The notes under the pieces: model-generated | The model's input: the letters and a program-made list of their open reading frames with translations, nothing else | Databases searched by the model: none | What the model was told of the DNA's origin: nothing | Made by a program: the position numbers and the translations under genes | Shown: in pieces, positions 1 through 10,105 of the stretch | Position numbering within the stretch: position 1 is the first letter of the stretch | How the letters are laid out: each line of letters begins with the position of its first letter | Assembly: GCA_026027325.1 (NCBI GenBank) | Contig: JAMSLZ010000021.1 | Coordinates: 62,001 to 126,000 of the forward strand | Origin: Actinomucor elegans | Taxonomy: Eukaryota; Mucoromycota; Mucoromycetes; Mucorales; Mucoraceae | Direction of reading: 5' to 3' | DNA: 64,000 nt

Positions 1-3000
1 TACCGTATTTGCAGTTTACGTTCAGAACGCGTGGTATTATATCTTTTCTTATGGTTCTCAAATATGTTTTGATGGTTAACAATATTTCCACCCTCCTCCA
101 GACTGTTGGGTTCGTCATCAGAAAACAGTCGACTAAGAGTATCGGGAATGATGTTCTTAATTCCAGGAATATGAACAACATCGAATGTAAAAGAAAAAAT
201 AGTGTCCCACCAAGTCAGCATCAAGGTGTTGGGGGTGCTTTGATCATGTAAAAAGATAAGGCTTTTATGATCAGTATGCAAAGTGAATTTAATACCGAAT
301 AACCATTTATGATACTTAGTCAACATGTAGACAATAGCAAGTAATTCTCGTTTTGTTGTACTGTAATTCATTTCGGAGGTAGATAGCTTGCGAGAAGCCA
401 TAGTCACATAATGAACCGTATCATTTTTGATATAGTAAATGACTCCACCAATACCAGTTTTAGACGCGTCAGTTGCGACATGGAAACGGTAGCGAAAGTC
501 AGGAGGAGATAACACGAGAGCAGACGACAAGGCTGCTTGCAAGTTGCGAAAAGCTTGCGTGTGTTTGTCAGACCATATAGCTGCAAGTGATTTACTACTG
601 CGTAACTCATCAAGTGGAGCTGCTAAACGACTGTATCCAGGAATCGCAGAACGAAAGTAATTGAAGTAACCTAAGTATCGCATAATGTCTTTACCCGTCT
701 GAGGAAGAGGCCAGGTGTGTACATTTGATACTTTTCTTGGATCAGGCATCAATTTACCATCTACAATTGACCAACCCAAAATGTGAATACTTTTCTGAGC
801 AAGTACAATCTTTTCTGGAGAAAGTTGAAGATTTGCGTTTGTGAGGCGACGGATAACTTCGGCTACACAATCAGTATGATGTGCTAGAGAATCATTGGTA
901 CTGATGCAAATGTCATCGATATAGATCGTTACGTAAGGAAGGTCACTGAACAAGTTAGTTAAGGTCCTTTGTACCAAATTAGCAATAAAGGACACACCGA
1001 AACATACTTTGCGAAAAGTATATTGCAAGTTAGTAAAAGGACACATAAAGTTTAACTTGCTTTTGTGAGCAGGGTCAACGAGGAAGCTAGTGAAGCAAGA
1101 ATGGATATCGATACTAGTAATGATTTTGGCATTACTTAAGCGTTCATGGATGTCCGAAATGAGAGGTATATTGTACTTATCCGTACTAATAAGAATCGAG
1201 TTTAACTCACGAACATCAGCTACTACTCTAGGTTTCTTAAACGAATAGATACCATCAGCATTTTTCTTACTAACACATAGAAGGGGAGAATTAAAGCCGG
1301 TGTGACTTTGTGCAATTTCTATTACACCTTCATTTTTCCAAGTTTCAATTTGATCTAATACGGATTGCTTGTAGGCAATAGGAATTGGGTATGGCTTACG
1401 GTAAGCTACTTTACCGGGTTGCGTTTCCAATTGTACTATTGCGCCAGGCAAATTGCAGTAGGTATTCTTCAAATCGATATTAGCGTTTGCAGCTAACAGT
1501 GGTTTAAGTTTAGATTGCATCAATTGGCGTTCATCAGCAGTACCAAAAGGACTATTATTAGGTTTGATATCTTCAGGATCGATTGGTGATGGCAATGCAG
1601 GACCAGTATGATCATCCCAAGTTGATACCAACCCAGTGATAGCGATGTTAAGAAGAGGCATAATGTCAAGACCAAATAAAATAGGCGCACTATCGTCCTC
1701 TGTATAGAAATCAAACAATTCAAATTTATGCTTCAATTGTATTTTATTGTACAAAATGTTCAAAGAAGTATAACCAATCCTAGGTTGTTGCGTGTTAACA
1801 TGACCAAGCTGAACCGTACCAGATGAAGGCGTAAAGCCAACACCAAGAGAACGAAAGAAGCGAGGAGAACATATGCTGAACGTACAGCCTGTATCCAAGT
1901 ATGCGTAGACGCGAATGTTCTGCACAACAATAGGTAAAAGAATCGCATTAGATCTTTGTTTGGGTAAATTTGAAAATATGTTTGACTTACAAAGTTGTGC
2001 CTGGACGGCTGCGTGTTCATCGATATTCATGTGTTCCTGAACAGGAACAGCAGAAGATGAAGAGCTAACTTCGGAATTGAATGGAGTTACTGCGGGAGCA
2101 ACTGTCGATAGGTTCGAGGCCGGAGCCAACGAAGCAGAAGATGATGCAATAGCACCAGAAGAACCAAAGGCACGAGAAGCAGCACCTGCAATACTCATCA
2201 TCCCAAAACGATGAGTTGGTCCTTGATTGGGATCGTTACGCACAGCAGTATTGCAACGATGCTGGCGTGTCCAACCAGGAGCTCCACACGAATGACAAGT
2301 ACGATTGTTAATAGGAACTTGACTTGAAGAAGGCAAAGAACCGGAAGCAGCAGCAAGAGGTTGCTGGTTAGCAATAACAGATGACGCACGAGAGATAGCC
2401 TTACAGTTGGCAGTATCATGGGTATTGACTTTGTGAAAAGAACAATATTTCCCAGTGGAAGCAGTAGAAGAAGGACGTTTGGCAACCTTACCAATAGACA
2501 TGGCAGAAGAGGCAACACCAAGAGAAGAAGGAACAGCGTGACGAGACTTGTCACTTTCACGGTGCACATAGTTGGCAGCAGAAGGTATGTTTGACACACG
2601 CGAAGAAGAACCAGAAGCAGAAGAAACAGAAGCAGAGACACCAGGAAGACCTTTCTCTTTGTACAAGTCATTGTACAGTTCACGAGCAAGACGCATCACT
2701 ACATCCACATTCGACTTTTGATCCTTTGGTAAGGAAAGACGCGAAGTAATGACCTTGTCAGCAAATTCAGTGGGCAAAGCGTGTAAAAACTTATCCACAA
2801 GAATGGAGGCAGGTAAGCACTGGTCAACAGCACGACGACGGAGATCATTGAAGCGATCAATGAAAGCAAAAAGAGATTCACCTTTGGCTAACTTGATGTC
2901 AACAAGAGAGCGAGCACAGGCAGCACGATCTTCATCAACGGTTGTACCAAACCGAGAGAGGAACTCATTCTTGAACATGAGCCAAGTAGGGGAAGCAATA

Positions 3001-3614
3001 CCAGCGGCACGAGCGTTCTGGTGGAACTCAACTTCATACCAGGTAAGTTGAGCTTGCGACATTTGAGACAACACTAATCGTTCATAGTTGGTGTCGAAGT
3101 CCAAACGATGAGCATACATTACGTTTTGAAAACGTGTCAAACAAGCAGCAGCATCGATAAAAATATGAGCACTAGGCTCATGAACTTCACCAACCCATTG
3201 AAGATAAGGCATGTTGTTGGGACACACACTAGAAACCTTGATGGGTGCCTTGGGATCAACAACAGCGCGAGCATATTTGACAGAGTCAGCATTGGATTTC
3301 TCAATGAGGGCTTTGGTAGCAATGACAGCCTTGAGAACACTATCCTTTTGTAAGTATTCAGCCTGGAAATCATCGAGATTATCACCAGACAAAGGAGACG
3401 AGAGACGAGCAGCAAGAATGGTTAACTCAATAGTGAGTTGATTGATAGTATCTTGCATACTACGGAGAGATTCTTCAGCTTGTACTTGTCGATCAACAAA
3501 AGAAGCAGCAGAACCAGAAGATTCTTCCATGGATGTATCAAGACTAGGTAAGTTGGCTTGAGCAACAGAAACAGTAGGTTCACCAGAGTGAATGGAGGCA
3601 GCAGGAGAAGACAT
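1..3614 (-). CDS. Ty3/gypsy Gag-Pol polyprotein of element E1' (C-terminus beyond window)
   Basis: About 1,204 codons are open from the ATG at 3614 down to the window edge with no stop. The reading frame is colinear, without a single indel, with the E1 polyprotein that starts at 15819, so domains can be placed by homology: Gag, two zinc-binding motifs near residues 389-455, an aspartic protease (LDTGC) near 572, reverse transcriptase with YIDD near 897 and RNase H (TDAS) near 1046. Integrase and chromodomain would lie outside the window. The start is set by position, 46 bp inside the 5' LTR, as in E1. The polyprotein would form virus-like particles and copy element RNA to cDNA. E1 and E1' are recent duplicates lying in opposite orientation. 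Only the missing 3' part prevents calling this copy intact. Confidence 0.93.
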   Translation of the reverse strand, partial: MSSPAASIHSGEPTVSVAQANLPSLDTSMEESSGSAASFVDRQVQAEESLRSMQDTINQLTIELTILAARLSSPLSGDNLDDFQAEYLQKDSVLKAVIATKALIEKSNADSVKYARAVVDPKAPIKVSSVCPNNMPYLQWVGEVHEPSAHIFIDAAACLTRFQNVMYAHRLDFDTNYERLVLSQMSQAQLTWYEVEFHQNARAAGIASPTWLMFKNEFLSRFGTTVDEDRAACARSLVDIKLAKGESLFAFIDRFNDLRRRAVDQCLPASILVDKFLHALPTEFADKVITSRLSLPKDQKSNVDVVMRLARELYNDLYKEKGLPGVSASVSSASGSSSRVSNIPSAANYVHRESDKSRHAVPSSLGVASSAMSIGKVAKRPSSTASTGKYCSFHKVNTHDTANCKAISRASSVIANQQPLAAASGSLPSSSQVPINNRTCHSCGAPGWTRQHRCNTAVRNDPNQGPTHRFGMMSIAGAASRAFGSSGAIASSSASLAPASNLSTVAPAVTPFNSEVSSSSSAVPVQEHMNIDEHAAVQAQLCKSNIFSNLPKQRSNAILLPIVVQNIRVYAYLDTGCTFSICSPRFFRSLGVGFTPSSGTVQLGHVNTQQPRIGYTSLNILYNKIQLKHKFELFDFYTEDDSAPILFGLDIMPLLNIAITGLVSTWDDHTGPALPSPIDPEDIKPNNSPFGTADERQLMQSKLKPLLAANANIDLKNTYCNLPGAIVQLETQPGKVAYRKPYPIPIAYKQSVLDQIETWKNEGVIEIAQSHTGFNSPLLCVSKKNADGIYSFKKPRVVADVRELNSILISTDKYNIPLISDIHERLSNAKIITSIDIHSCFTSFLVDPAHKSKLNFMCPFTNLQYTFRKVCFGVSFIANLVQRTLTNLFSDLPYVTIYIDDICISTNDSLAHHTDCVAEVIRRLTNANLQLSPEKIVLAQKSIHILGWSIVDGKLMPDPRKVSNVHTWPLPQTGKDIMRYLGYFNYFRSAIPGYSRLAAPLDELRSSKSLAAIWSDKHTQAFRNLQAALSSALVLSPPDFRYRFHVATDASKTGIGGVIYYIKNDTVHYVTMASRKLSTSEMNYSTTKRELLAIVYMLTKYHKWLFGIKFTLHTDHKSLIFLHDQSTPNTLMLTWWDTIFSFTFDVVHIPGIKNIIPDTLSRLFSDDEPNSLEEGGNIVNHQNIFENHKKRYNTTRSERKLQIR

Positions 3615-3659
3615 TGGTAATAAGATTGTAATTGTTGGAAAAAGCTTGATTCAAAAAAA

Positions 3660-3929
3660 TGTTATATCCGGTGCTAAAGACGAAGGATATAATTTAAAAT
3701 ACAATAATAAAAGAATAGACAGTAAATGGAATCAGCTATCCTGATAGTAAAAGTTATTCTAATGTTTATTCACAATTCAAAATCAAGTCTTCTTTATATA
3801 CATTTCATCAGAGCTTAATAGTGTAGCATTCAATATCTATCAGCACGCATGGCCGTACAACGGAGTCCAATCCCAGCAGCCACTAATAAGCCTTTCAACC
3901 ACGCATTGTTGTAATTGTATAACCCACGC
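3660..3929 (-). repeat. LTR1, 3' half of the 5' LTR of E1'
   Basis: The segment matches the 3' half of the 504-bp LTR1 (TGTTGTATTCC...GGATATAACA) read on the minus strand. It is separated from its other half (9873-10105) by the insertion of E4. A run of seven T residues, read on the coding strand, directly follows the LTR end. Confidence 0.93.
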
Positions 3930-4231
3930 TGCGGTAAAATTAAAATATAAAAGCAGGTAGTAAGTCGATTATAACTTGGTTATAGTTTATTCAACTTAAA
4001 TGTGATTAGTTCTTTCTAACTAGTTTTTCTAGCTTGTATTTATACTCGTTGAATTGTGACTGAAGGTTATTTACTTGTGTTCATATAAGAAGTATAAGAA
4101 GGACGTATCTCTGTTTAAGGACTGTATCGCTGTATAAGGTAATCAATGATGCTTTAGTATGTATGTGCTACAGCTAGGGCGCACAGGCCTCTAGTCTGTC
4201 TGTACTTCAATTATGTGGCTATTTCACCACA
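3930..4231 (-). repeat. LTR4, 3' LTR of E4
   Basis: The 302-bp repeat matches 9566-9867 and has TG...CA ends on the coding strand. A TATA-like gagtataaatacaag lies inside. The G-rich polypurine tract adjoins its inner edge at 4232-4247. Confidence 0.95.
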
Positions 4232-4492
4232 TGCTCCCCCACTAGAGTCAGTGCACACTGAGTCGACATTAGTAAAGAATAACAAGAAGTTGTATCTACG
4301 TGTTATGTTGTTTTTTGTTCTCCAGTGATTCAATTTTACCAGGTTTATTTTTACTGTAGTATGATATCAACTGCTGAGATACAATTTCCAAGGCATAACT
4401 GCGTGACAGTATATTATTATATTTTTTGTTTAGTTTTGTATATTGACCGGGCAAGTGAGAACTTAAAATGTTTCTTTCACTGTTGCGTGTCA

Positions 4493-7400
4493 TTACTTCC
4501 TGCTTCTTTTACTACGTCTAGTCTGTGATATGGGATGATTTAAATCAGTTACCTCACCAGTTCGCATTCTCTTATTATTCGACACATTATCAGATTTTTG
4601 ATCAGTAATTGTGTTCTTAGTTGGTGATTTGGTATGAGTTTTCTTTTGGTAAGTGTCTTTCAACCTTTCCTTTGCTAATCGCTTTGACTGTCTAACCTTT
4701 TCCCAATACTTTTCGATAGTGACAGGAGACGAAAATGCATCAACTGAGATCCAGTCATTTTCTCGTTCACCATAGCCTACCCATTTTACAAGATATAACC
4801 TTTGGCCATTTTCATCTTTATGGTCTCGTATCTCCTCGACTTCAAACAGTTCTTCTTCTATAGCAGATTCGTCAATAGATACGACTTTGAGTTCTGAGGG
4901 TACATATTCACGATGTAATAGTTCATTCGACTCGTCCTTCAATACATAGGTGCCAGCACGTGTCTTTCGAACTACAGTATATGGCCCATCATATAGAGGC
5001 GATAACGATGTTGGTCGACCACCTTGTAATTTGACCATTACAGGAGTGTCTATTGGGATATCAATAATGCGATGCTTCTTGTTGAAATCCTCATTGTACT
5101 TTTCGACGATCTTACGTGTTCTCTCTTCAACAGCAGGAAATACAACGTCAGCCATGTAATCAGCTCTCTTTACCAGTTCTTTTACTGATACAGGATTCTT
5201 TTTGCCCTTCATTTTAGGATCATGATTTGTGCTCAAGTCTACTTGTCTAGCAAACATTAACGAAAATGGTGTACTAGCAGTGCGATCTCTTACTTTGATA
5301 TTGCAGCATAATTGTACAAGTCCTAGCCTTTCGTCCCAGTTACTTGTATCATTACCACAAAGTTTCCGCAGTGTGTTTTTCACCATCTGCACGGATCTCT
5401 CAGCAGCACCATTGGATTGAGGATAATAAGGTGTAGAGAATCGGTGCTGGATGCCCAAGGTATTGGTTAATGTATGCATCAATCCGTTCCTGAATTCCCT
5501 TCCGTTATCGCTACCAATGATGTCAGGTAATCCATAGTCAGCAAAGATATTAATCAAAGCTTTAGCTACGGTATCACTTTGTTTGTTGGGTATAGGTCTA
5601 GTGATAATATATTTGGTGCAAATATCGACAAGTACTAGCCCATATATGTTACCAGCCTCAGTTACAGGAAGTGGTCCAAAGAGATCCATTGTTACATGAC
5701 TGAATGGTTCGAATGCAACTATAGATTTTTGTGGATTGAAACCCTTCTTGGATACATTGTGAAGTGCACATTCTTTGCAGCGTGAAAGGATATCTTTGCA
5801 GTCAGCGTAGATGGTATTCCAATGTAACCCCTGGTAAGTGTGGATGTGCTTTACTACACTCTCAATACCGAAATGTCCAAGTGCATGTGCATCGTGGATG
5901 ATTTGATCTCTCTCGTGGGCTGGAGGACAAGCATACTCTGTTCCTTTAGATTTGAAGTCTTTACTATTAAGCTTCACCGCGAGGATGTTCAAACGTTTAT
6001 CTTTCGAGTAGATCTTCTTTTTATGAATAAATCTATCTTTGTCATTGTTAGATGAAGCTCTTCTTAGTAAGATGTATTTCTCTAATCGTTTAATATTGCG
6101 ATCCTGCTCCCCCTCCAGCGTTTGATCTTCAATAATAGGAGGGTAAACGCGAGATAGTGCATCAGGTAGTTTATTGGCAATGCCTTTTAAGTGAACTACA
6201 TTCAGATTGAATTGTCCAATAACATCCATATAAGATTGTAATGTACTGTTCAACGTGGTAGACGTGAACATGTAAGTAAGAGCCATATGATCAGTGAGCA
6301 CCTCGATAGGTAATGGATGCCCCCATAGCAAAGGTCTAAATCTGATCAATCCGAATACAATTGCAGCAGTTTCGCGTCTATTGGTGGACCAATTGCGCTC
6401 AGCCGAATTGAGAGACTTGCTAATGAAAGCAATGTGTACAGTTCTATTAAATTCATCTCTTTGAGTGAGTGCACAAGCTATCCCATATACAGATGCGTCT
6501 GTCTCCAGATAAAATTTCTTGGATAGATCAGGCTGGTGAAGCACGGCATTAGACACAAGAATCTGTTTAATCCGATTGAATCGATCAGTATGTAAAGACG
6601 TCCATTTGGTTTGTACATCCTTATCATTACGTAGTTGATCTAAAGGTGCAGCTACTTTACTAAGCATAGGACAGTAATCCCTTAAATGAGAAATCACACC
6701 CATAATACTTCGTACTTGTGCAGCGTTTTTAGGAATTGGCCATTTATCAATGTTTGAAAGTCGTCTGTGATCGATCTTTGTAATGCCAGGTCCAACAATA
6801 AAGCCCAATAAATATAATGCCGTTCGAAACCATGTGCATTTGTCGGGATTGATCTTTAAATTTACAGAAGTCAATCTTTCGAGCACTGTGTTTATCAATT
6901 TAATATGTTCTTCTATCGTTTCACTATAGAGTACACAATCATCTACATATGTTTCTACTCCTTCTAAGTCTCCCAAGAGGATGTTCATAACCCTGCAGTA
7001 TTGGCTTGTAAGAAAGCTTAATCCGAAGGGCGCGTGGCACCATTTGTAGTTTATATGATTATAAGAGAATGATAATACTTCTCTACTAGCCTCATCAACA
7101 GCGAAAGAGTAATAAGCCTGTTTGAGATCAATTTTAGACATGATTTTTGCCTTTTTTGAGACTCTATCGAAGATCTCAGTAATTTTTGGTACAGCAAAAT
7201 TTTCTTGTAAGTCTTCTGAAATAGATGCGTTGATTTTTCTCAAATCACAACAAATGCGTAGCTTTGTGAGTTTGTCATTTTCATCCTTTTTAGGTACAGC
7301 TAATAATGGTGAATGAAATCTAGCGCTAGGCTTGGATTTTTCAACTATACCGTTGTCCAACCACTCTTTGAGTTGTTTCTCTATTTCTGCTTTCGCATGA

Positions 7401-7963
7401 ACAGGTAATGGGTATTGTCTTACATAGCAATTAGCGCCACTTTTCATCGGAATCTTCACAATTGATTCAGGTATAGTGCATACCGCTTTAGGTTTTATAG
7501 TAGCATTTTTGTTAATTGAAGCCTGAATCATTTTCATATACTCTTTTCTTTGTTCAGTGTTTCCATATAGTGCATTGTCAGGGTCATAATGCTTGTCATT
7601 ATCGAAGTTAACGTTTTCAAACTGTTTACTTTCTTTTGCAATGTCATTAGGCCAGTTAAAAGCAACGCCTCCAAGATAGATATTCATCTTTGGTAATATA
7701 TCAGTACCTAAGAGTACGTCAAATTCAGTTTCCATAACGTCACTAAATTCTACGACTTCAAAAGCATGTTTAAAGGATATATTATTTGTGTATGTAACAG
7801 TCATAGGTCGTGTTTTACCGATCCTTTTAGCTTTACTATTTTTGCCTTCGTTATTGAGTGCTAAAAAATTTAGATAACCATTCACTTTGTTTATGTGTAT
7901 ATCAGAAAAGTCTTTATTCAATATCTTTTTATTAATACAAGCTACATCACTCCCGCTATCCAC
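4493..7963 (-). CDS. E4 Pol polyprotein (protease, RT, RNase H, integrase, chromodomain)
   Basis: The ORF encodes 1,156 residues. The protease motif DSGSD is at residues 2-6, reverse transcriptase has YVDD near 340, RNase H has ETDAS near 486, and the integrase HHCC zinc finger starts near 693 and is followed by the DDE core (MDLFGP, GSDNG, GAAERS). A C-terminal chromodomain (KWVGYGERENDWISV) lies near 1036-1088, with a basic tail. The ATG at 7963 is inside the protease, only a few codons before the active-site Asp, so translation is unlikely to begin there. The frame continues upstream through a single UAG into gag, and Pol is more likely made by readthrough as a Gag-Pol fusion. No frameshift is visible, so the copy may be functional. 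Confidence 0.95.
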   Translation of the reverse strand: MDSGSDVACINKKILNKDFSDIHINKVNGYLNFLALNNEGKNSKAKRIGKTRPMTVTYTNNISFKHAFEVVEFSDVMETEFDVLLGTDILPKMNIYLGGVAFNWPNDIAKESKQFENVNFDNDKHYDPDNALYGNTEQRKEYMKMIQASINKNATIKPKAVCTIPESIVKIPMKSGANCYVRQYPLPVHAKAEIEKQLKEWLDNGIVEKSKPSARFHSPLLAVPKKDENDKLTKLRICCDLRKINASISEDLQENFAVPKITEIFDRVSKKAKIMSKIDLKQAYYSFAVDEASREVLSFSYNHINYKWCHAPFGLSFLTSQYCRVMNILLGDLEGVETYVDDCVLYSETIEEHIKLINTVLERLTSVNLKINPDKCTWFRTALYLLGFIVGPGITKIDHRRLSNIDKWPIPKNAAQVRSIMGVISHLRDYCPMLSKVAAPLDQLRNDKDVQTKWTSLHTDRFNRIKQILVSNAVLHQPDLSKKFYLETDASVYGIACALTQRDEFNRTVHIAFISKSLNSAERNWSTNRRETAAIVFGLIRFRPLLWGHPLPIEVLTDHMALTYMFTSTTLNSTLQSYMDVIGQFNLNVVHLKGIANKLPDALSRVYPPIIEDQTLEGEQDRNIKRLEKYILLRRASSNNDKDRFIHKKKIYSKDKRLNILAVKLNSKDFKSKGTEYACPPAHERDQIIHDAHALGHFGIESVVKHIHTYQGLHWNTIYADCKDILSRCKECALHNVSKKGFNPQKSIVAFEPFSHVTMDLFGPLPVTEAGNIYGLVLVDICTKYIITRPIPNKQSDTVAKALINIFADYGLPDIIGSDNGREFRNGLMHTLTNTLGIQHRFSTPYYPQSNGAAERSVQMVKNTLRKLCGNDTSNWDERLGLVQLCCNIKVRDRTASTPFSLMFARQVDLSTNHDPKMKGKKNPVSVKELVKRADYMADVVFPAVEERTRKIVEKYNEDFNKKHRIIDIPIDTPVMVKLQGGRPTSLSPLYDGPYTVVRKTRAGTYVLKDESNELLHREYVPSELKVVSIDESAIEEELFEVEEIRDHKDENGQRLYLVKWVGYGERENDWISVDAFSSPVTIEKYWEKVRQSKRLAKERLKDTYQKKTHTKSPTKNTITDQKSDNVSNNKRMRTGEVTDLNHPISQTRRSKRSRK

Positions 7964-7984
7964 CTTGGCAACGAGTCTACGACC

Positions 7985-7987
7985 CTA
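7985..7987 (-). other. In-frame UAG between gag and protease of E4 (candidate readthrough codon)
   Basis: On the coding strand gag ends ...aac tat gat TAG ggt cgt aga, and the same frame continues without another stop into the protease DSG motif 14-16 codons later. This matches the gag/pro layout of readthrough retroelements. Readthrough is inferred, not shown. A nonsense mutation is the alternative. Confidence 0.6.
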
Positions 7988-9535
7988 ATCATAGTTGAGG
8001 TCTTCCATCGCCTCTTTGACCTTCTTATCTTCGTCTTCCTCCGAGACCAGAGTGTCAGCACGAATTGCAAGAACTGAGGGACCAGGATGGTTAGCCCTCA
8101 TGGCTTGTCTGTATTCTTGGCAAGAATGCCCTCTGAACCAAGGCTTCTTGCAAAAACGGCAGGGATTGTTACCGTTTGCCCTTAAAGGTGCATTGTTATT
8201 CCCCAAAAATGTAAATGGTCTAGACCCAGATGGTGTCATAGATCCAGCACGACCAGAAGAAGAAGAGGACGAAGAAGCGTGCTTGGCAATGCTGAAACAG
8301 TTGCGTTCATCATGGTTGGATAGCTTACCACCATGGCGAGGGCAGTAGAAACGATCAATCGTGGACGCAGAAGTGGGACTGGTGGTACGTTTGTGATGAT
8401 AAAAATCTTCAGCCTTACGTTTGCCTTTGTTGATGTTATGTGAGCCTTGAGGCGAGGCCATATCAGCGCCGAAACCACCCTTGGATCTTGACAAACCATT
8501 TTCATTGGCTAATGAACCAGGGACTTGTTGGCCATACACATTGAGAGCAGCTGCAGCGATATCACTTACAATCCAAGTAGTAGAGTTCTTGCCATTAGAA
8601 TGCAATACTGTATTAATTGCGGGTTGCCAAGCTTGGGGAAGTGCATACATAAAAGCATCAGCAATGGTATTGTCAAACTTGCTGTAGCCTGCTTCACTTG
8701 CAGCACGAGTAAATCTCAAGTTGAATGAGTTGATTGTTTCATTGGTGCGAATACGCATATTCATCACCAAACGCCTAGCATCCAGTTTGTCTTGAGCCCC
8801 ACCAAAGGTATCCAAGAATACTTTTCGAGCCGTTTCCCAAGTATCTTGTACAAGCAAATCACCTTTCATCCATACGTCATAATCCATAGCTAGAGTACCT
8901 TGAATGTACTGCTTCCAAGTGCGTTCAACATCATTGCCAGTTGAAATAAGAGTCTTTTCAAATGTGCGTAAAAAGTGTTCTACTGAGTTGTATACCGTTT
9001 CGCCTGGGTAGTAAACAGTATCACCAGTCAGTTGGAACTTGGGCAGATCTCTGGGAGCCAAACGCATGAGGATAGTAGTATCACCGTTATTAGTAGCAGG
9101 AGCTCTCTCCGTGGGCATGGCTTCGGATACAGCTTTGTGGATTTGAATTTTCCTGTTGGCGGTCACCATTACATCGATATGCTTATTGTAGGTATCGATG
9201 CACTTGATCAGCCTTTCCATTTCACGGTCATACGCCTCGGGATCATTACCAAGAAGTTCAGCACCATCAGAGATGAGGAGACTAGCATATCTCTGAGAAG
9301 CTACAGTTCGGCGATCCATTAAAATATTGATAGCTAGATCACCAATGGGCCCCTTTTCCTCTTTATGATCCTCAGACATAGCCATGACTGATTCAGTAGT
9401 CTTAGCCTGACTAAGTTCGGATACGTTACCAGTTTCAATACCTTCCATAGTTTCTTCAGCAGCACAAGTAGCAGTGGGAGTATTAGCCAGAAGGTCAGGT
9501 ACAGTAACCGGAGTGGTAGAGTTGTTTTGAGACAT
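7985..9535 (-). CDS. E4 Gag protein
   Basis: This 516-residue protein begins 31 bp downstream of the 5' LTR. A central retrotransposon-gag region (about residues 170-330) should assemble the particle. Two cysteine/histidine motifs follow: YCPRHGGKLSNHDERNC near 397 (C-x2-H...H-x4-C) and CRFCKKPWFRGHSC near 463 (C-x2-C-x7-H-x-C), presumably for nucleic-acid binding. Between them lies a Ser-rich linker. The ORF ends at a UAG and is in frame with pol. The order of parts resembles the Gag regions of E1, E2 and E3, although the sequence is divergent. Confidence 0.93.
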   Translation of the reverse strand: MSQNNSTTPVTVPDLLANTPTATCAAEETMEGIETGNVSELSQAKTTESVMAMSEDHKEEKGPIGDLAINILMDRRTVASQRYASLLISDGAELLGNDPEAYDREMERLIKCIDTYNKHIDVMVTANRKIQIHKAVSEAMPTERAPATNNGDTTILMRLAPRDLPKFQLTGDTVYYPGETVYNSVEHFLRTFEKTLISTGNDVERTWKQYIQGTLAMDYDVWMKGDLLVQDTWETARKVFLDTFGGAQDKLDARRLVMNMRIRTNETINSFNLRFTRAASEAGYSKFDNTIADAFMYALPQAWQPAINTVLHSNGKNSTTWIVSDIAAAALNVYGQQVPGSLANENGLSRSKGGFGADMASPQGSHNINKGKRKAEDFYHHKRTTSPTSASTIDRFYCPRHGGKLSNHDERNCFSIAKHASSSSSSSGRAGSMTPSGSRPFTFLGNNNAPLRANGNNPCRFCKKPWFRGHSCQEYRQAMRANHPGPSVLAIRADTLVSEEDEDKKVKEAMEDLNYD

Positions 9536-9565
9536 AGTGTAGTTGTTAAGTTTAATCGAAAAAAA

Positions 9566-9867
9566 TGCGGTAAAATTAAAATATAAAAGCAGGTAGTAAG
9601 TCGATTATAACTTGGTTATAGTTTATTCAACTTAAATGTGATTAGTTCTTTCTAACTAGTTTTTCTAGCTTGTATTTATACTCGTTGAATTGTGACTGAA
9701 GGTTATTTACTTGTGTTCATATAAGAAGTATAAGAAGGACGTATCTCTGTTTAAGGACTGTATCGCTGTATAAGGTAATCAATGATGCTTTAGTATGTAT
9801 GTGCTACAGCTAGGGCGCACAGGCCTCTAGTCTGTCTGTACTTCAATTATGTGGCTATTTCACCACA
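9566..9867 (-). repeat. LTR4, 5' LTR of E4
   Basis: The 302-bp repeat pairs with 3930-4231 and appears nearly identical to it. Its inner edge is followed on the coding strand by seven T residues where a tRNA primer-binding site would be expected. Confidence 0.95.
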
Positions 9868-9872
9868 CACGC

Positions 9873-10105
9873 GTTATTCGATATTCAGGTCTTATCTTGA
9901 GATACACTCGATACTACTCGATAGTATGATGCCGCGTGTTTCTTGTAAGGATTATTGGCTAATAGTTCTAAGGATGACACATCGCTTGTATTTATGCAGG
10001 CCTCGTTAATCTGATTGGGTTATCAGATAGAGTCCGTGTATGACATAAATGAACAGTTGATTCCTTACTATTATGTCGATGCAAAATAGTAGGTGGAATA
10101 CAACA
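9873..10105 (-). repeat. LTR1, 5' half of the 5' LTR of E1'
   Basis: Read on the minus strand this begins TGTTGTATTCC at 10105 and continues to the E4 insertion point. Together with 3660-3929 it gives about 503 bp, the normal LTR1 length. Its outer end abuts piggyBac-transposase coding sequence, showing that E1' inserted into that gene. Confidence 0.93.

Larger units (their letters stand above)
3930..9867 (-). mobile_element. Complete chromodomain Ty3/gypsy element E4 inserted in LTR1
   Basis: The 5,938-bp element has two 302-bp LTRs beginning TGTGGTGAAA and ending TTTTACCGCA on its coding strand. It is flanked by the 5-bp duplication cacgc (3925-3929 and 9868-9872). It carries gag and pol ORFs in the same frame, separated by one UAG codon. 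A G-rich polypurine tract (agtgggggagca) precedes the 3' LTR. E4 lies inside the 5' LTR of E1', so it is younger than that element. The solo LTR6 repeats elsewhere in the window have similar termini and mark a related family. Confidence 0.95.

Noticed and set aside
2198..2689. 163-codon Leu-rich frame within E1' (and its twin at 16744-17235 in E1)
   Set aside because: It is an alternative frame of the gag-pol gene; the Leu-rich product results from Ser/Ala-rich Gag codons read out of phase.
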